Translations under genes and position numbers: made by a program
Shown: positions 16,476-24,970 of the stretch, in pieces
Position numbering within the stretch: the first letter of the stretch is position 1
Layout: each line of letters begins with the position of its first letter
Assembly: GCA_028718565.1 (NCBI GenBank)
Contig: JAQULO010000006.1
Span: 1-55,985, forward strand
Reading direction: 5' to 3'
DNA: 55,985 bases
From: Syntrophales bacterium
GTDB taxonomy: Bacteria > Desulfobacterota > Syntrophia > Syntrophales > UBA2210
The notes under the pieces: generated by a model
The model's database searches: none
What the model was told of the DNA's origin: nothing
What the model saw: only the letters and a program-made list of their open reading frames with translations

Positions 16476-17597
16476 TCATGAAACCCGGCATGCGGCCCTG
16501 CGGGCACATTCTTTCACTATCATCGCCATCTTCTCGACCACCCCCTCTATGTCTATGCCGGTGGTGTCGATAACAACAGAATCGCCCGCCGGCTTCAGCG
16601 GGGCTATCTCCCTTGTAGTGTCCTGATGATCTCTCACCTCTAATCCCCGCTTGATCTCGCCACGGTCGGCATTTTTTCCATTTTCTACCAACTGGAGATA
16701 CCTGCGTCGTGCGCGTTCATCGGCATCGGCATCCAGGAAAAACTTCACATCCGCATCGGGGAATACCACCGTTCCCATATCTCTTCCCTCAGCCACGATT
16801 CCCCCCTGCCATCCGGCGCTTCTCTGAAGCGGGAGAAGGGCCTCCCGCACCGCAGGGATCGCCGAAACCGAAGAGGCCAGCATCCCGATCTCCTCGGTCC
16901 TGAGATCTCCCGAGACATTCTCCCCCTCTACCAGTACCCTCATCTGGCCATTCGTCTCCATGTGAATGGTGATGCCGTTGCACACCTCCCCCAGCGCCTT
17001 ATCGTCCGCTATGGGTACGCCCCGCTTCATCACCCGCCAGGCAACCGCCCGGTAGAGGATTCCCGTATCCAAATACGTATAGGATATCCTTTTCGCGAGT
17101 ATCCTGCTCACCGTGCTCTTGCCGGAACCCGCAGGGCCATCCACCGTAATGACCAGTTTCCTTTTTCCCGCTTCAATCACGTCTTCTACTCTCCTTATCC
17201 ATTTCACCCTGCGCCTGGCAAGCCGGTACGTGGCGACAGCGATCACAATACCGAGTATGTCGAAGAGGACATCATATACCGACGCGTCCCTCCCGGGGAC
17301 AAAAGACTGATGCCACTCATCGCTTATTGCGTACATCATTCCAAAGGCAATCGCAAAGACAGCGGGAGCACTCGTAAAGACAGTGCGTGGGGATGTGACC
17401 AATACCCTCATGAACAGGTAGCCCAGGATGTAATACTCGATTGTGTGGATGAATTTGTCAAGATTGAAAATCTCAGGGAGGATCTCCGGATAGCGCGAAA
17501 CGGAGGAAAGGACATAGATCAGAAGCATGTACAGAAAAAGGGGGAGGACATAAAAACAGAGTCGCTCCCCACCGATTCCACGAACAGGCTTTCTCAT
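16476..17597 (-). CDS. cmk: VanZ-like membrane domain fused to cytidylate kinase
   Basis: This is a single 373-residue frame. Residues 14-125 form a VanZ-like domain of four helices with ISDEWHQSFVPGRDASVYDV, the conserved core of that family. Residues 147-373 are a complete cytidylate kinase (CMP/dCMP to CDP/dCDP): P-loop VDGPAGSGKST, YLDTGILYRAVAW, VAEGRDMGTVVFPDADVKFF and the lid arginines DERARRRYLQL. No stop separates the parts. An in-frame GTG at 17180 has AAGGAG ten bases upstream, so kinase alone could also be translated from inside the gene. The stop of the upstream decarboxylase beta gene is 39 bases away. Confidence 0.9.
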   Translation of the reverse strand: MRKPVRGIGGERLCFYVLPLFLYMLLIYVLSSVSRYPEILPEIFNLDKFIHTIEYYILGYLFMRVLVTSPRTVFTSAPAVFAIAFGMMYAISDEWHQSFVPGRDASVYDVLFDILGIVIAVATYRLARRRVKWIRRVEDVIEAGKRKLVITVDGPAGSGKSTVSRILAKRISYTYLDTGILYRAVAWRVMKRGVPIADDKALGEVCNGITIHMETNGQMRVLVEGENVSGDLRTEEIGMLASSVSAIPAVREALLPLQRSAGWQGGIVAEGRDMGTVVFPDADVKFFLDADADERARRRYLQLVENGKNADRGEIKRGLEVRDHQDTTREIAPLKPAGDSVVIDTTGIDIEGVVEKMAMIVKECARRAACRVS

Positions 17598-17636
17598 ATA
17601 GAACTCTTTAATGCCGTATCAGTCCGGCCCATACGG

Positions 17637-18983
17637 CTATCCCAGTATTCCCAGAAACACCCCTCCCGCAATCGCCGCCCCGATGGCGCCGGCGACATTC
17701 GGTCCCATAGCGTGCATCAGGAGAAAGTTCTGTTTGTTTTCCTTCTGCCCCATCACCTGGACGACCCGCGCGGACATGGGAACGGCGGATACACCGGCGG
17801 CCCCTATCATCGGATTGATCTTCTCCTTGAGAAACAGGTTCATGATCTTCGCAAGGATCACGCCCGCCGCTGCGGCGCTGGCAAATGAGATCACACCCAG
17901 GATGAGAATGAGCAACGTCCGAGACTGCAGAAAGATCTGTGCCGGCATCGAGGCCCCGATGGCAAGGGTCAGAAATATGGTGATAATATCAATAAAGGTC
18001 GTCTGGGCGGTCTTGTTGAGCCGTTCTGTAACACCGCATTCATTGAAGAGGTTCCCCACCATGAAACACCCAATCAGGGGAGCGGAGGAGGGGACGATCA
18101 ATATGACAACAATGGTCGTAATCAACGGAAAGAGTATCTTCTCCAGCTTCGACACCTTCCTGAGAGAGGGCTTCATATATATCCCACGCTCCTCCTTCGT
18201 GGTCAAGAGCCGTATCACAGGGGGGAGGATAATGGGGACCAGAGCCATGTACGAATAACACGCGACTGCTGTGGCGCCTATGATATGCGGGGCGAGCAGT
18301 GAGGTGACATATATAGTCGTGGGCCCTTCGGCCCCCCCTATTATCCCGATGGATGCCGCCTCCGTCATGCTGAATCCGACGATCAGGGCCAGGAAGAATG
18401 CCAGGTAGACGCCGAACTGCGCAGCGGCCCCCAGAAGCATGGTCTTGGGATTGGCAAGCATGGGCCCAAAATCGGTCAGCGCTCCGAGGCAAAGAAACAT
18501 CAGAGGTGGAAGAATCTGCCACATCACCCCGAACTTGAATATCCGGGAGAACAATCCTACGGGGTGTGTGGGTACCTCCGCCTGGTTGGTCTGTTCCATC
18601 GTTATGAGAGAAGCCAGGGGTTGCCCCTTCTCAACGCTCTGCCCCTGGGACACCTTCAGACTGTCAACCCGTCCGAAAACGGGAGCCGTCACTTCCCCCG
18701 TATCGAGTTTATATATAACGCCGCCCTTCTCGAAGGCATCCCCCTCATGCATCGGCACCTCCATTACAATGCCGGCCTGCGGGGCCTTCAGCGTCATCTC
18801 GTAGTCCATCATGCCCCCGAGGGGCAGGTTGACCAGTATCATCCCGAACCCTATGGGGACCAGCAGAAGGGGTTCCATCTTTTTGGCAATAGCCAGGTAT
18901 ATGAACCCCAGGCCTATGACTATCATAAGTGCGTTCCCCCAGTAAAACAGGGGAAATCCGGTCTCAAGTAATCCCAAAAGCAC
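17637..18983 (-). CDS. Na+-translocating decarboxylase beta subunit with inserted lipoyl/biotinyl-like domain
   Basis: This 448-residue integral membrane carboxybiotin decarboxylase subunit (OadB/MmdB/GcdB family) couples decarboxylation of carboxybiotin to Na+ export. Family motifs: FYWGNALMIVIGLGFIYLA, LPPLMFLCLGALTDFGPMLA, SIGIIGGAEGPTTIYVTSL, AYSYMALVPIILPPVIRLLT and the C-terminal HAMGPNVAGAIGAAIAGG. The family's conserved aspartate in GGADGP (D203 of the Klebsiella oxaloacetate decarboxylase) is Glu219 here. Residues about 60-143 are an insertion resembling a barrel-sandwich (lipoyl/biotinyl) domain (APQAGIVMEVPMHEGDAFEK; VTAPVFGRVDSLKVSQGQSV) without an MKM biotinylation motif. It is encoded with the gamma, biotin carrier and carboxyltransferase subunits. 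Confidence 0.92.
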   Translation of the reverse strand: MLLGLLETGFPLFYWGNALMIVIGLGFIYLAIAKKMEPLLLVPIGFGMILVNLPLGGMMDYEMTLKAPQAGIVMEVPMHEGDAFEKGGVIYKLDTGEVTAPVFGRVDSLKVSQGQSVEKGQPLASLITMEQTNQAEVPTHPVGLFSRIFKFGVMWQILPPLMFLCLGALTDFGPMLANPKTMLLGAAAQFGVYLAFFLALIVGFSMTEAASIGIIGGAEGPTTIYVTSLLAPHIIGATAVACYSYMALVPIILPPVIRLLTTKEERGIYMKPSLRKVSKLEKILFPLITTIVVILIVPSSAPLIGCFMVGNLFNECGVTERLNKTAQTTFIDIITIFLTLAIGASMPAQIFLQSRTLLILILGVISFASAAAAGVILAKIMNLFLKEKINPMIGAAGVSAVPMSARVVQVMGQKENKQNFLLMHAMGPNVAGAIGAAIAGGVFLGILG

Positions 18984-19016
18984 GGCTGTTCCTCCTCTCA
19001 GAACCCTTCATCCAGT

Positions 19017-19151
19017 CTATTTCTTGTTACCGGCAATCTTTTCGGTAACTACCCTCGTCAACTCCACCGATACCCACAGCAGCATCAGTATGCCAAACAC
19101 CAGGCCGAATCCGCCGATCGCCGTCTTTATCGCCAGGCCCCAGTCGATCAT
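19017..19151 (-). CDS. Small gamma subunit of the Na+-pumping decarboxylase (OadG-like)
   Basis: This 44-residue protein begins MIDWGLAIKTAIGGFGLV and contains one transmembrane helix (GGFGLVFGILMLLWVSVEL), followed by a basic tail VTEKIAGNKK. OadG/MmdD-type gamma subunits are short single-span proteins that tie the biotin-carboxylase side to the beta subunit. It has this form and lies between the beta and biotin carrier genes, 33 bases upstream of the beta gene. The ATG at 19151 has GGAG about 11 bases upstream. Confidence 0.8.
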   Translation of the reverse strand: MIDWGLAIKTAIGGFGLVFGILMLLWVSVELTRVVTEKIAGNKK

Positions 19152-19267
19152 GTCAATACAAGCTCCTCTCGTCCGGACAAGCCAGACCCGGATAGTTTGA
19201 ACGATTAATTAAAAACAGAAAGGGACACGAGGATCATGTCACCAACTCTTATCCCTTCTCCTTTCAG

Positions 19268-19483
19268 CTATTCCATGACTATCAATAGCTGACCGGCCTC
19301 AACGGAATCCTTTTCCTTTACCCTGATCTCCTTGACCATCCCATCGGACGGCGCAAAGATGGGGTTCTCCATCTTCATCGCCTCGAGGGTTATCAACTCG
19401 TCGTTCTCCTTGACCTCATCGCCGACCTTCACCAGAATCCCGACAATGCTTCCCGGCATGGGTGCTGATATCTCTACGCTCAT
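19268..19483 (-). CDS. Biotin carboxyl carrier protein of the decarboxylase
   Basis: This 71-residue protein is a minimal biotinyl domain: ISAPMPGSIVGILVKVGDEV, the biotinylation motif LEAMKMENPI, and the closing strands GMVKEIRVKEKDSVEAGQLL. The lysine in AMKM is the expected biotin site. No proline/alanine linker precedes it, unlike many carrier subunits. ATG at 19483 with GGAGG seven bases upstream is preferred over a GTG two codons earlier. It carries CO2 from the carboxyltransferase to the beta subunit and lies between their genes. Confidence 0.93.
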   Translation of the reverse strand: MSVEISAPMPGSIVGILVKVGDEVKENDELITLEAMKMENPIFAPSDGMVKEIRVKEKDSVEAGQLLIVME

Positions 19484-19634
19484 CTCCACTCCTCCCGATA
19501 AATTTAACTACATACTGTGTTATCTGCGCAAGCAACCGGCGCTGAAGATCACATACACACACGGCGACCGATTCTACCATATTTCTATCTATATTTCCCC
19601 AAACTGTCGATGAATCGATTGCTCCCCTGTATTC

Positions 19635-21170
19635 CTACAGGGGGATGTTACCGTGCTTCTTGTAGGGACGTTCCTCTTCTTTGTTCTCCAGCATCTTCAA
19701 TGCGCTGATGATCGTCGGTCTCGTTTCTCTCGGTTCAATAACCTGCTCAATCAGGGCATGCGAGGCTGCCCGGTATGGGGTGGCGAATTCTTCAATATAC
19801 TCATCTTTCATCTGCTGTTTTACGTCGGCAGATTCAGTCCTGAATATGATATCCGCCGCGCCGTCAGCCCCCATCACGGCAATCTCGGCCGTCGGCCAGG
19901 CAATCACCATATCGGCGCCGGCCTCATTATTGCACATCCCCAGGTAGGCTCCTCCGTAGGCCTTACGGGTGACGATCGTTATTTTGGGAACCGTTGCTTC
20001 GGGATATGCGTACAGCAGTTTTGCCCCATGCCTGATGATCCCGCCGAACTCCTGATTGATTCCAGGCAGATACCCGGGGACATCGACAAAGGTAAGAAGC
20101 GGTACGTTGAAACAGTCACAGCACCGGATGAAACGGGCCGCCTTATCGGAGGCATCTATATCCAGGCACCCCGCCATGGAAAGCGGCTGGTTCGCTATGA
20201 TCCCCACGGTAGAGCCATCCATGCGGGCAAAACAAGTGATCATATTAGTGGCAAAGAGGGCCTGGCTCTCATAGATTTCACCGTTGTCCACTACCATCCT
20301 GATCAGCTTCTTCATATCGTAGGGGCGTTTACTGCTCTCGGGAACGATCGTGTTGAGTTTCTCTTCCCGGCGATCGACCGGATCATCACAGGCAATGACG
20401 GGCGGCCGCTCGTTGTGGCTTGACGGCAGGTAACTCAGCAATTGTTTGATCTGACCGATGCAGTCCTCATCGCTGTCCGCAACAAAGTGAGAATTTCCGC
20501 TCTTCTGGTTGTGTGTTATAGCACCCCCAAGTTCGACGGCGGAGACCTCTTCACCCGTTACGGACTTCACCACGACCGGGCCAGTTATGAACATCTGGGA
20601 ATAATCCTTCTTGACCATATAGACAAAGTCCATCAGCGCCGGCGAATACACCGCCCCACCGGCTGAAGGGCCCATAATAGCGCAGATCTGAGGAATGACA
20701 CCGGAGGCCATGGTATTCTTGTAGAATATTTTGCCATATCCAGCGAGTGCATCAATTCCCTCATGAATACGGGCACCACCGGAGTCGTTCATGCCGACAA
20801 CCGGACATCCCGTCTTGGTGGCCTGCTCCAGGCACTTAACAATCTTGGTGGCGTGCATCTCGCCTAATGATCCACCCATGACGCCAAAGTCCTGGGCGTA
20901 TGAGAATACCGTGCGCCCATTGACGGTGCCGTAGCCGGTTACCACCCCTTCCCCCGGACTCTCTTTTGTACCCATACCGAAGTTCGTGCATCGGTGCTCG
21001 ACAAATTTATACAGCTCCACAAAACTGCCTTCATCAAACAACAGGGCCAATCGCTCCCGAGCGGTCAGTCTCCCACTTGCGTGCAGCTTTGCGATGGCCT
21101 TCTCTCCGCCACCCGCTTCGACCTTCTTTGCCTTTTCCTTCAGTAAATCAAGCTTTTCCTGATTCGTCAT
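19635..21170 (-). CDS. mmdA: Carboxyltransferase (alpha) subunit of methylmalonyl-CoA-type decarboxylase
   Basis: This 511-residue acyl-CoA carboxyltransferase of the PccB/MmdA family moves CO2 from an acyl-CoA to biotin. Typical motifs are SGRLTARERLALLFDEGSF, NDSGGARIHEGIDAL, GPSAGGAVYSPALMDF, GAITHNQKSGNSHFVADSD and KAYGGAYLGMCNNEAGADM. Length (about 510) and these motifs fit methylmalonyl-CoA decarboxylase; glutaconyl-CoA-specific alpha subunits are usually longer, so that substrate is less likely. The start at 21170 is chosen because GGGAGG lies nine bases upstream and MTNQEKLDLL matches the family N-terminus; the longer open frame upstream runs into decayed sequence. It probably forms a Na+ pump with the three genes downstream. 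Confidence 0.9.
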   Translation of the reverse strand: MTNQEKLDLLKEKAKKVEAGGGEKAIAKLHASGRLTARERLALLFDEGSFVELYKFVEHRCTNFGMGTKESPGEGVVTGYGTVNGRTVFSYAQDFGVMGGSLGEMHATKIVKCLEQATKTGCPVVGMNDSGGARIHEGIDALAGYGKIFYKNTMASGVIPQICAIMGPSAGGAVYSPALMDFVYMVKKDYSQMFITGPVVVKSVTGEEVSAVELGGAITHNQKSGNSHFVADSDEDCIGQIKQLLSYLPSSHNERPPVIACDDPVDRREEKLNTIVPESSKRPYDMKKLIRMVVDNGEIYESQALFATNMITCFARMDGSTVGIIANQPLSMAGCLDIDASDKAARFIRCCDCFNVPLLTFVDVPGYLPGINQEFGGIIRHGAKLLYAYPEATVPKITIVTRKAYGGAYLGMCNNEAGADMVIAWPTAEIAVMGADGAADIIFRTESADVKQQMKDEYIEEFATPYRAASHALIEQVIEPRETRPTIISALKMLENKEEERPYKKHGNIPL

Positions 21171-21327
21171 TCCCTCTATCCTCCCAATATAGTGGCCACC
21201 CCCGCTTCCCGCCTCGGAGATGACCGGTGTCGAGACACATGAAAAACTTCGACTCCACCGCCGAAAAGCGACCGAGCAGAGCCTTTCCGGGACATGCCAA
21301 TACTTTAAAAAGACCGGTCGATTCAAC

Positions 21328-21715
21328 TCAACTCCTCTGACACAATTCCAATAATGTCCGACCGGTGACCCTTGGGTGTACGAACGCAATCTTTGTGCCA
21401 CCCGCATTAAGCCGTTTTACCTACCAACCTGCCCTCGTCCCCCGCCAGTTCCTCAAGAGCCGATTCGATATGGCAAATCCGCAGGGCTCTTGCCGTATAC
21501 CATTATTATTCTTATAGATATACCGGCCAACAGGACCGTCTAACTACCGTATCCGAAGCCCCGATTCTTCGACCTACAGGAACGACGTCCGGACATTTTG
21601 CTCCGCAACCTCCTCGGACCTGGCCATTTTCATACCCAGTATCTGCGTATGAAAATTCACACTTCCATCTATGGTACCGGTCGCAACGCCTATACCGGAT
21701 CGGACCGCCTGAGGG
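21328..21715 (-). pseudogene. Remnant of methylmalonyl-CoA epimerase
   Basis: Read on the minus strand in shifting frames, the region encodes recognisable epimerase segments in order: IRSGIGVATGTID-like start (21706), FHTQILGMKMARSEEVAEQN, VRTSFL, then after frame changes DGPVGRYI, IESALEELAGDEGRLVGK and finally LNAGGTKIAFVHPRVTG with LLELCQRS (ending at the TGA at 21328). Intact epimerases have these blocks in one frame. At least three frame changes and internal stops are seen, so it is not a functional gene unless sequencing errors explain them. It sits directly upstream of mmdA, the place of an epimerase in methylmalonyl-CoA clusters. Confidence 0.8.
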
Positions 21716-21833
21716 TCCTCTCGTCGACCACTTTTCCCGTGATGACCGGATCGACACCAGCCGGCTTCTTACAGATGAATCGCGAGCGGGTCTTCTCCCG
21801 GAAAAAGGTTATGGTAGGTTGCGATATTGGCTT

Positions 21834-22049
21834 CTATCGAGGATGATACCATCGTAGATGCCGGGGCCTGATGGGCATTAATATGGGCGCTAAGCACACC
21901 TTCAGACCGGCACCGACAGCCCGCAGGGCAAGCCCCGGGACCACCGTAGTCACCCCCTTTTCGTCTCCCGTGTAAACCTGTACACATCCCCACACAATAG
22001 CCCCAACGGGGCAAAGCCTGGTCTCTACGAAGGGTAACATATCCACCAA
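21834..22049 (-). pseudogene. Remnant of cob(I)alamin adenosyltransferase (CobO/BtuR-like)
   Basis: An open stretch of 71 codons contains VQVYTGDEKGVTTVVPGLAL followed by RAVGAGLKV, which corresponds to the N-terminal P-loop region of CobO/BtuR (usual pattern VYTGDGKGKTTAALGLALRA). The Walker lysine of GDGKGKTT is changed to valine, and the remaining 130 or so residues of the family are missing. It is followed after about 120 bases by the epimerase remnant. An adenosyltransferase would supply the cofactor of methylmalonyl-CoA mutase, so this fits a decayed pathway cluster. Confidence 0.65.
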
Positions 22050-22169
22050 TCAGGTCCGCGGTTCCTAATGAGAGCGCGATGGGGCATGAACGTCTTGAAA
22101 ATAGATCGGATCCGATAACCGGGTGAGATCCGTGGAACATTCCTGAGGGGCCGCTGCTACGGGTATCGT

Positions 22170-22776
22170 TTACACCTTCAGGGTATTTAATCTCCCCAGC
22201 ACTGCTTCCGCCTCTACGATGATCCGATCGATCAGTTCCTTCGTCGTGGTGATATCCTTCATCCCACCGCAGGACTGACCGGCAAAGAGGATGCCGCCCT
22301 CAACATCACCCTCGTTGAGCGCCTTCATGTGCTTCATGTTCCCCACCGCCTGCCGGGCCAGGACAAGGAGCGGATGCCCTTCCTCGGCCCGCATCATCTC
22401 GATGGACAGACCCATAAACTTCCAATAGGACATCTTGAACAGCTTTTTGACTAGGAGCGCCCCCTTGATTGACTCGACAATCGGGAACCCCCGTTTCATC
22501 ATCGCCTCGGCTTCCTTGGTCTTAAAGACCCGGCCGTCCATCCCGTCAAAAACGTTGTCGTAGAGCGTGTCCTGCTCCGTGGTCTACAGGCACAGCTGTT
22601 TGAAGTTGTCGTGGACCATGCTCTCCTTGACCACCATGAACCGGCTTCCCATCGATATGCCGTCGGCCCCCAGGGCGAACGCCGCCGCCAGTCCCCGGCC
22701 GTCGTAAAAACCACCTGCCGCGATCAATGGGACATCCACCATGCTTGCCACCAGGGGTATCCTCCCCCGAGAGAGT
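22170..22776 (-). pseudogene. C-terminal remnant of a nitronate monooxygenase-like flavoprotein
   Basis: The minus strand reads, in one frame, VDVPLIAAGGFYDGRGLAAA, FALGADGISMGSRFMVVKES, then a TAG at 22584-22586, then TTEQDTLYDNVFDGMDGRVF and about 105 further residues to a stop at 22170. This is the C-terminal half of the nitronate monooxygenase/enoyl reductase II family. The N-terminal FMN-binding half (about 170 residues) is missing. The TAG replaces what is probably a lysine codon (AAG). The fragment begins right at the stop of the neighbouring old-yellow-enzyme gene, so a deletion probably removed its front. Confidence 0.85.
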
Positions 22777-22786
22777 TGCCAGAAGG

Positions 22787-24724
22787 TTACAGTTCCCAGG
22801 CAGCCCTTGCCCCCTCTTCCGTGGCTTCGATAATCCTCCGGGCGCTGGAGGCGTCACCGATCACCGTGTAGGGAATCCCCGCCTCCTTGAGGACCTCCGT
22901 GAGATGGTCCCTCGGTTTGAGCCCCACGGCAACTACCACCTGGTCGATAGGGGACACCGTTGACTTCTCTCCTGCCGTCTCGATATCCACGCTCCGGTCG
23001 CCGATGGACTGTACCGTCGTGCTGAAGAGCAAGATGGCGTCCTTGTCACGCAAACGGCCGTGCAGCATGTACCCATGAGCAGTACTCTCCTGTACCGGTG
23101 AGGACTTGAGCATCTCAACCAGGGTCACTTTGCTCCCCTGCTCGCTCAGGTAGTCCGCCGTCTCCATTCCGATCAGGCCGCCGCCAATGACCAGGGCGTT
23201 CTTTCCCGGCTTTACGGTACCGCCCAGAATCTGCCAGGCGTCACAGACGTGGGGTCCGTCGATCCCAGCTATCTCGGGTCTGATCTTTTCGCCACCCGTG
23301 GCTAGGATAACCGCCTCGGGGCTCTCCTCACTTAGCATCACCGGCGTGACCTCCGTACCCGTCACAATGGTAATCCGCGCCTTTTTAACCTGGCCGATCA
23401 GCCAATCGATCCAGTCACCGTAGACTGCCTTGTGCGGCGGTTTTCTGGCATACCGGATCTGCCCGCCCAATTCTTCAGCCCTTTCATAGAGGGTCACGGT
23501 ATGCCCGAGCCGCGCCGCCTCGAAGGCCGCCGTCAGACCGGCGGGGCCGCCCCCAACAACCCAAACATTCTTCGGGTTCTCCGTCGGTCCTTCGGGATAG
23601 ATCGTCTCCTGCCCCGTCTCAGGGTTGATGGCACAGCGGATATTCCCCTCGCCGAGCATCACCCGTTCGATACACCCCTGGTTGCAGGCAAGACACGTTC
23701 TGATATCCGTTGATCGCCCTTCACGGGCCTTGATCAGGAAGTCAGGGTCAGCAAGGAACTGCCGCCCAAAAGCGACCATGTCGGCATCCCCCCGGCCGAT
23801 CACCTCGTCGGCCAGCGCCGGATCGCTGAAACGTCCCACGGCAATGACCGGCACGCCCGCCACGTCCTTTACCTTCCGGGCAAGCCAGGCGTTGAAGCCC
23901 GGTTTGTACTCTATGGGGGCGATGGCAATGCTTCCGGGGCTCCCGTGGGTCCCAAATGAAGCATGAACGATATCGACCCCTGCGGCAACAAAATCGGGGA
24001 GAATTGTCTGCATATCATCGGCCGTGTAGCCGCCATTGATGAATTCCTCTGTCGAGATCCTTATCGATACGGGAAAGTTATCTCCCACTTCCCCGCGAAC
24101 CGTCCGGATGACCTCAACGACAAAGCGAGCCCGCTGCTTCAGGGTGGTCCCGCCGTACTCGTCGGTCCTCTGGTTCGACAGGGTCGAGAGAAACTGGGTA
24201 AGAAGGTAGCCGTGTGCGCCGTGAAGTTCCACACCGTCGAAGCCCGCCTCACGGGCCCGCCGTGCCGCTGATCCGAAGGCGGCGATCGTCTCCCCGATGT
24301 CATCGACAGTCATCTCCCGCGGCGGTATCTGATAGATGAGACTGGGAATCGCTGAAGGCCCCACGGCCCTCCCCTTCCTCAACATATACAGACTCTCACG
24401 CCCCGCATGGTGGATTTGCATGAATATCCTGCTTCCCGCCTTGTGGGCAACGGACGCCAGCTTCGCGAGACTCGGTATATACCGGTCATCGTAGGCCCTG
24501 ATCTGCTTATTGTTTGCTATCCCGTCCGGGTGGGCGGCAACGATCTCGGTAATAATCAGCCCTGGCCCCCCCCGGGCGCGCCGTTTAAGATAAGCGATAG
24601 TAGCCTCGCTCACCGTTCCGTCCGCGTTGCCCAACTCCGTCCCCATTGGAGGCATAACGACGCGGTTCGGTATCTCCATTTTTTTCAAGGTGATAGGAGA
24701 CAAGATATTGTTCAGTTCACTCAT
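22787..24724 (-). CDS. NADH:flavin oxidoreductase / 2,4-dienoyl-CoA reductase family protein
   Basis: This 645-residue iron-sulfur flavoprotein has an N-terminal old-yellow-enzyme TIM barrel binding FMN (IPNRVVMPPMGTELGNADGT; GFDGVELHGAHGYLLTQFLS; AVGRFSDPALADEVIGRGDA), a [4Fe-4S] motif CLACNQGCIERV plus a cysteine 12 residues later (residues about 350-370), and a C-terminal FAD/NAD(P) domain (VVGGGPAGLTAAFEAARLGH; VIGGGLIGMETADYLSEQGS). This matches FadH-type reductases and related enoate reductases acting on enoyl-CoA or small electrophiles. Start ATG at 24724 follows AAAGGAG. A MarR regulator lies upstream, and a shared operator-like motif suggests repression by it. The substrate cannot be deduced. 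Confidence 0.93.
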   Translation of the reverse strand: MSELNNILSPITLKKMEIPNRVVMPPMGTELGNADGTVSEATIAYLKRRARGGPGLIITEIVAAHPDGIANNKQIRAYDDRYIPSLAKLASVAHKAGSRIFMQIHHAGRESLYMLRKGRAVGPSAIPSLIYQIPPREMTVDDIGETIAAFGSAARRAREAGFDGVELHGAHGYLLTQFLSTLSNQRTDEYGGTTLKQRARFVVEVIRTVRGEVGDNFPVSIRISTEEFINGGYTADDMQTILPDFVAAGVDIVHASFGTHGSPGSIAIAPIEYKPGFNAWLARKVKDVAGVPVIAVGRFSDPALADEVIGRGDADMVAFGRQFLADPDFLIKAREGRSTDIRTCLACNQGCIERVMLGEGNIRCAINPETGQETIYPEGPTENPKNVWVVGGGPAGLTAAFEAARLGHTVTLYERAEELGGQIRYARKPPHKAVYGDWIDWLIGQVKKARITIVTGTEVTPVMLSEESPEAVILATGGEKIRPEIAGIDGPHVCDAWQILGGTVKPGKNALVIGGGLIGMETADYLSEQGSKVTLVEMLKSSPVQESTAHGYMLHGRLRDKDAILLFSTTVQSIGDRSVDIETAGEKSTVSPIDQVVVAVGLKPRDHLTEVLKEAGIPYTVIGDASSARRIIEATEEGARAAWEL

Positions 24725-24892
24725 GGCCAAACTCCTTTCATGGTGTGCTGCCTCACCTGCTATTTCTCAGTGTGGGATGAAGTTCATCCCCCCATTTTTT
24801 TCTTTGTCCCAGAATCGAACCTCTCATACCCTTTTGACCGGACAGGCAACTGGTCACCGAATTCTCCGATCTTATCCCCACATCTTCCCCCC

Positions 24893-24911
24893 TATATAGT
24901 TTGCATACAAA
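24893..24911 (-). promoter_or_regulatory. Candidate MarR operator and -10 box of the oxidoreductase gene
   Basis: The near-palindrome TTTGTATGCAAA (minus strand, 24900-24911) lies next to a TATATA -10-like hexamer (24893-24898). A near-identical element, TTTGTACGCCAA, lies at 25366-25377 just upstream of the MarR gene. The -35 box is weak, as often at regulated promoters. Confidence 0.45.
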
Positions 24912-24970
24912 ATATAAATCCCGAAAAATCAGCGCTGCATGTCCTTCAGAAGCCGCTTGAGCAGCAACCT

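Noticed and set aside
17637-18983. Inserted domain as a second biotin carrier
   Set aside because: It resembles the fold but has no AMKM-type lysine, so it is unlikely to carry biotin.
22584-22586. TAG inside a conserved reading frame as a possible pyrrolysine codon
   Set aside because: TAG is used as an ordinary stop by several genes here (for example the mrpE-like gene), the N-terminal half of this gene is gone and neighbouring genes are also decayed, so a plain nonsense mutation is simpler.
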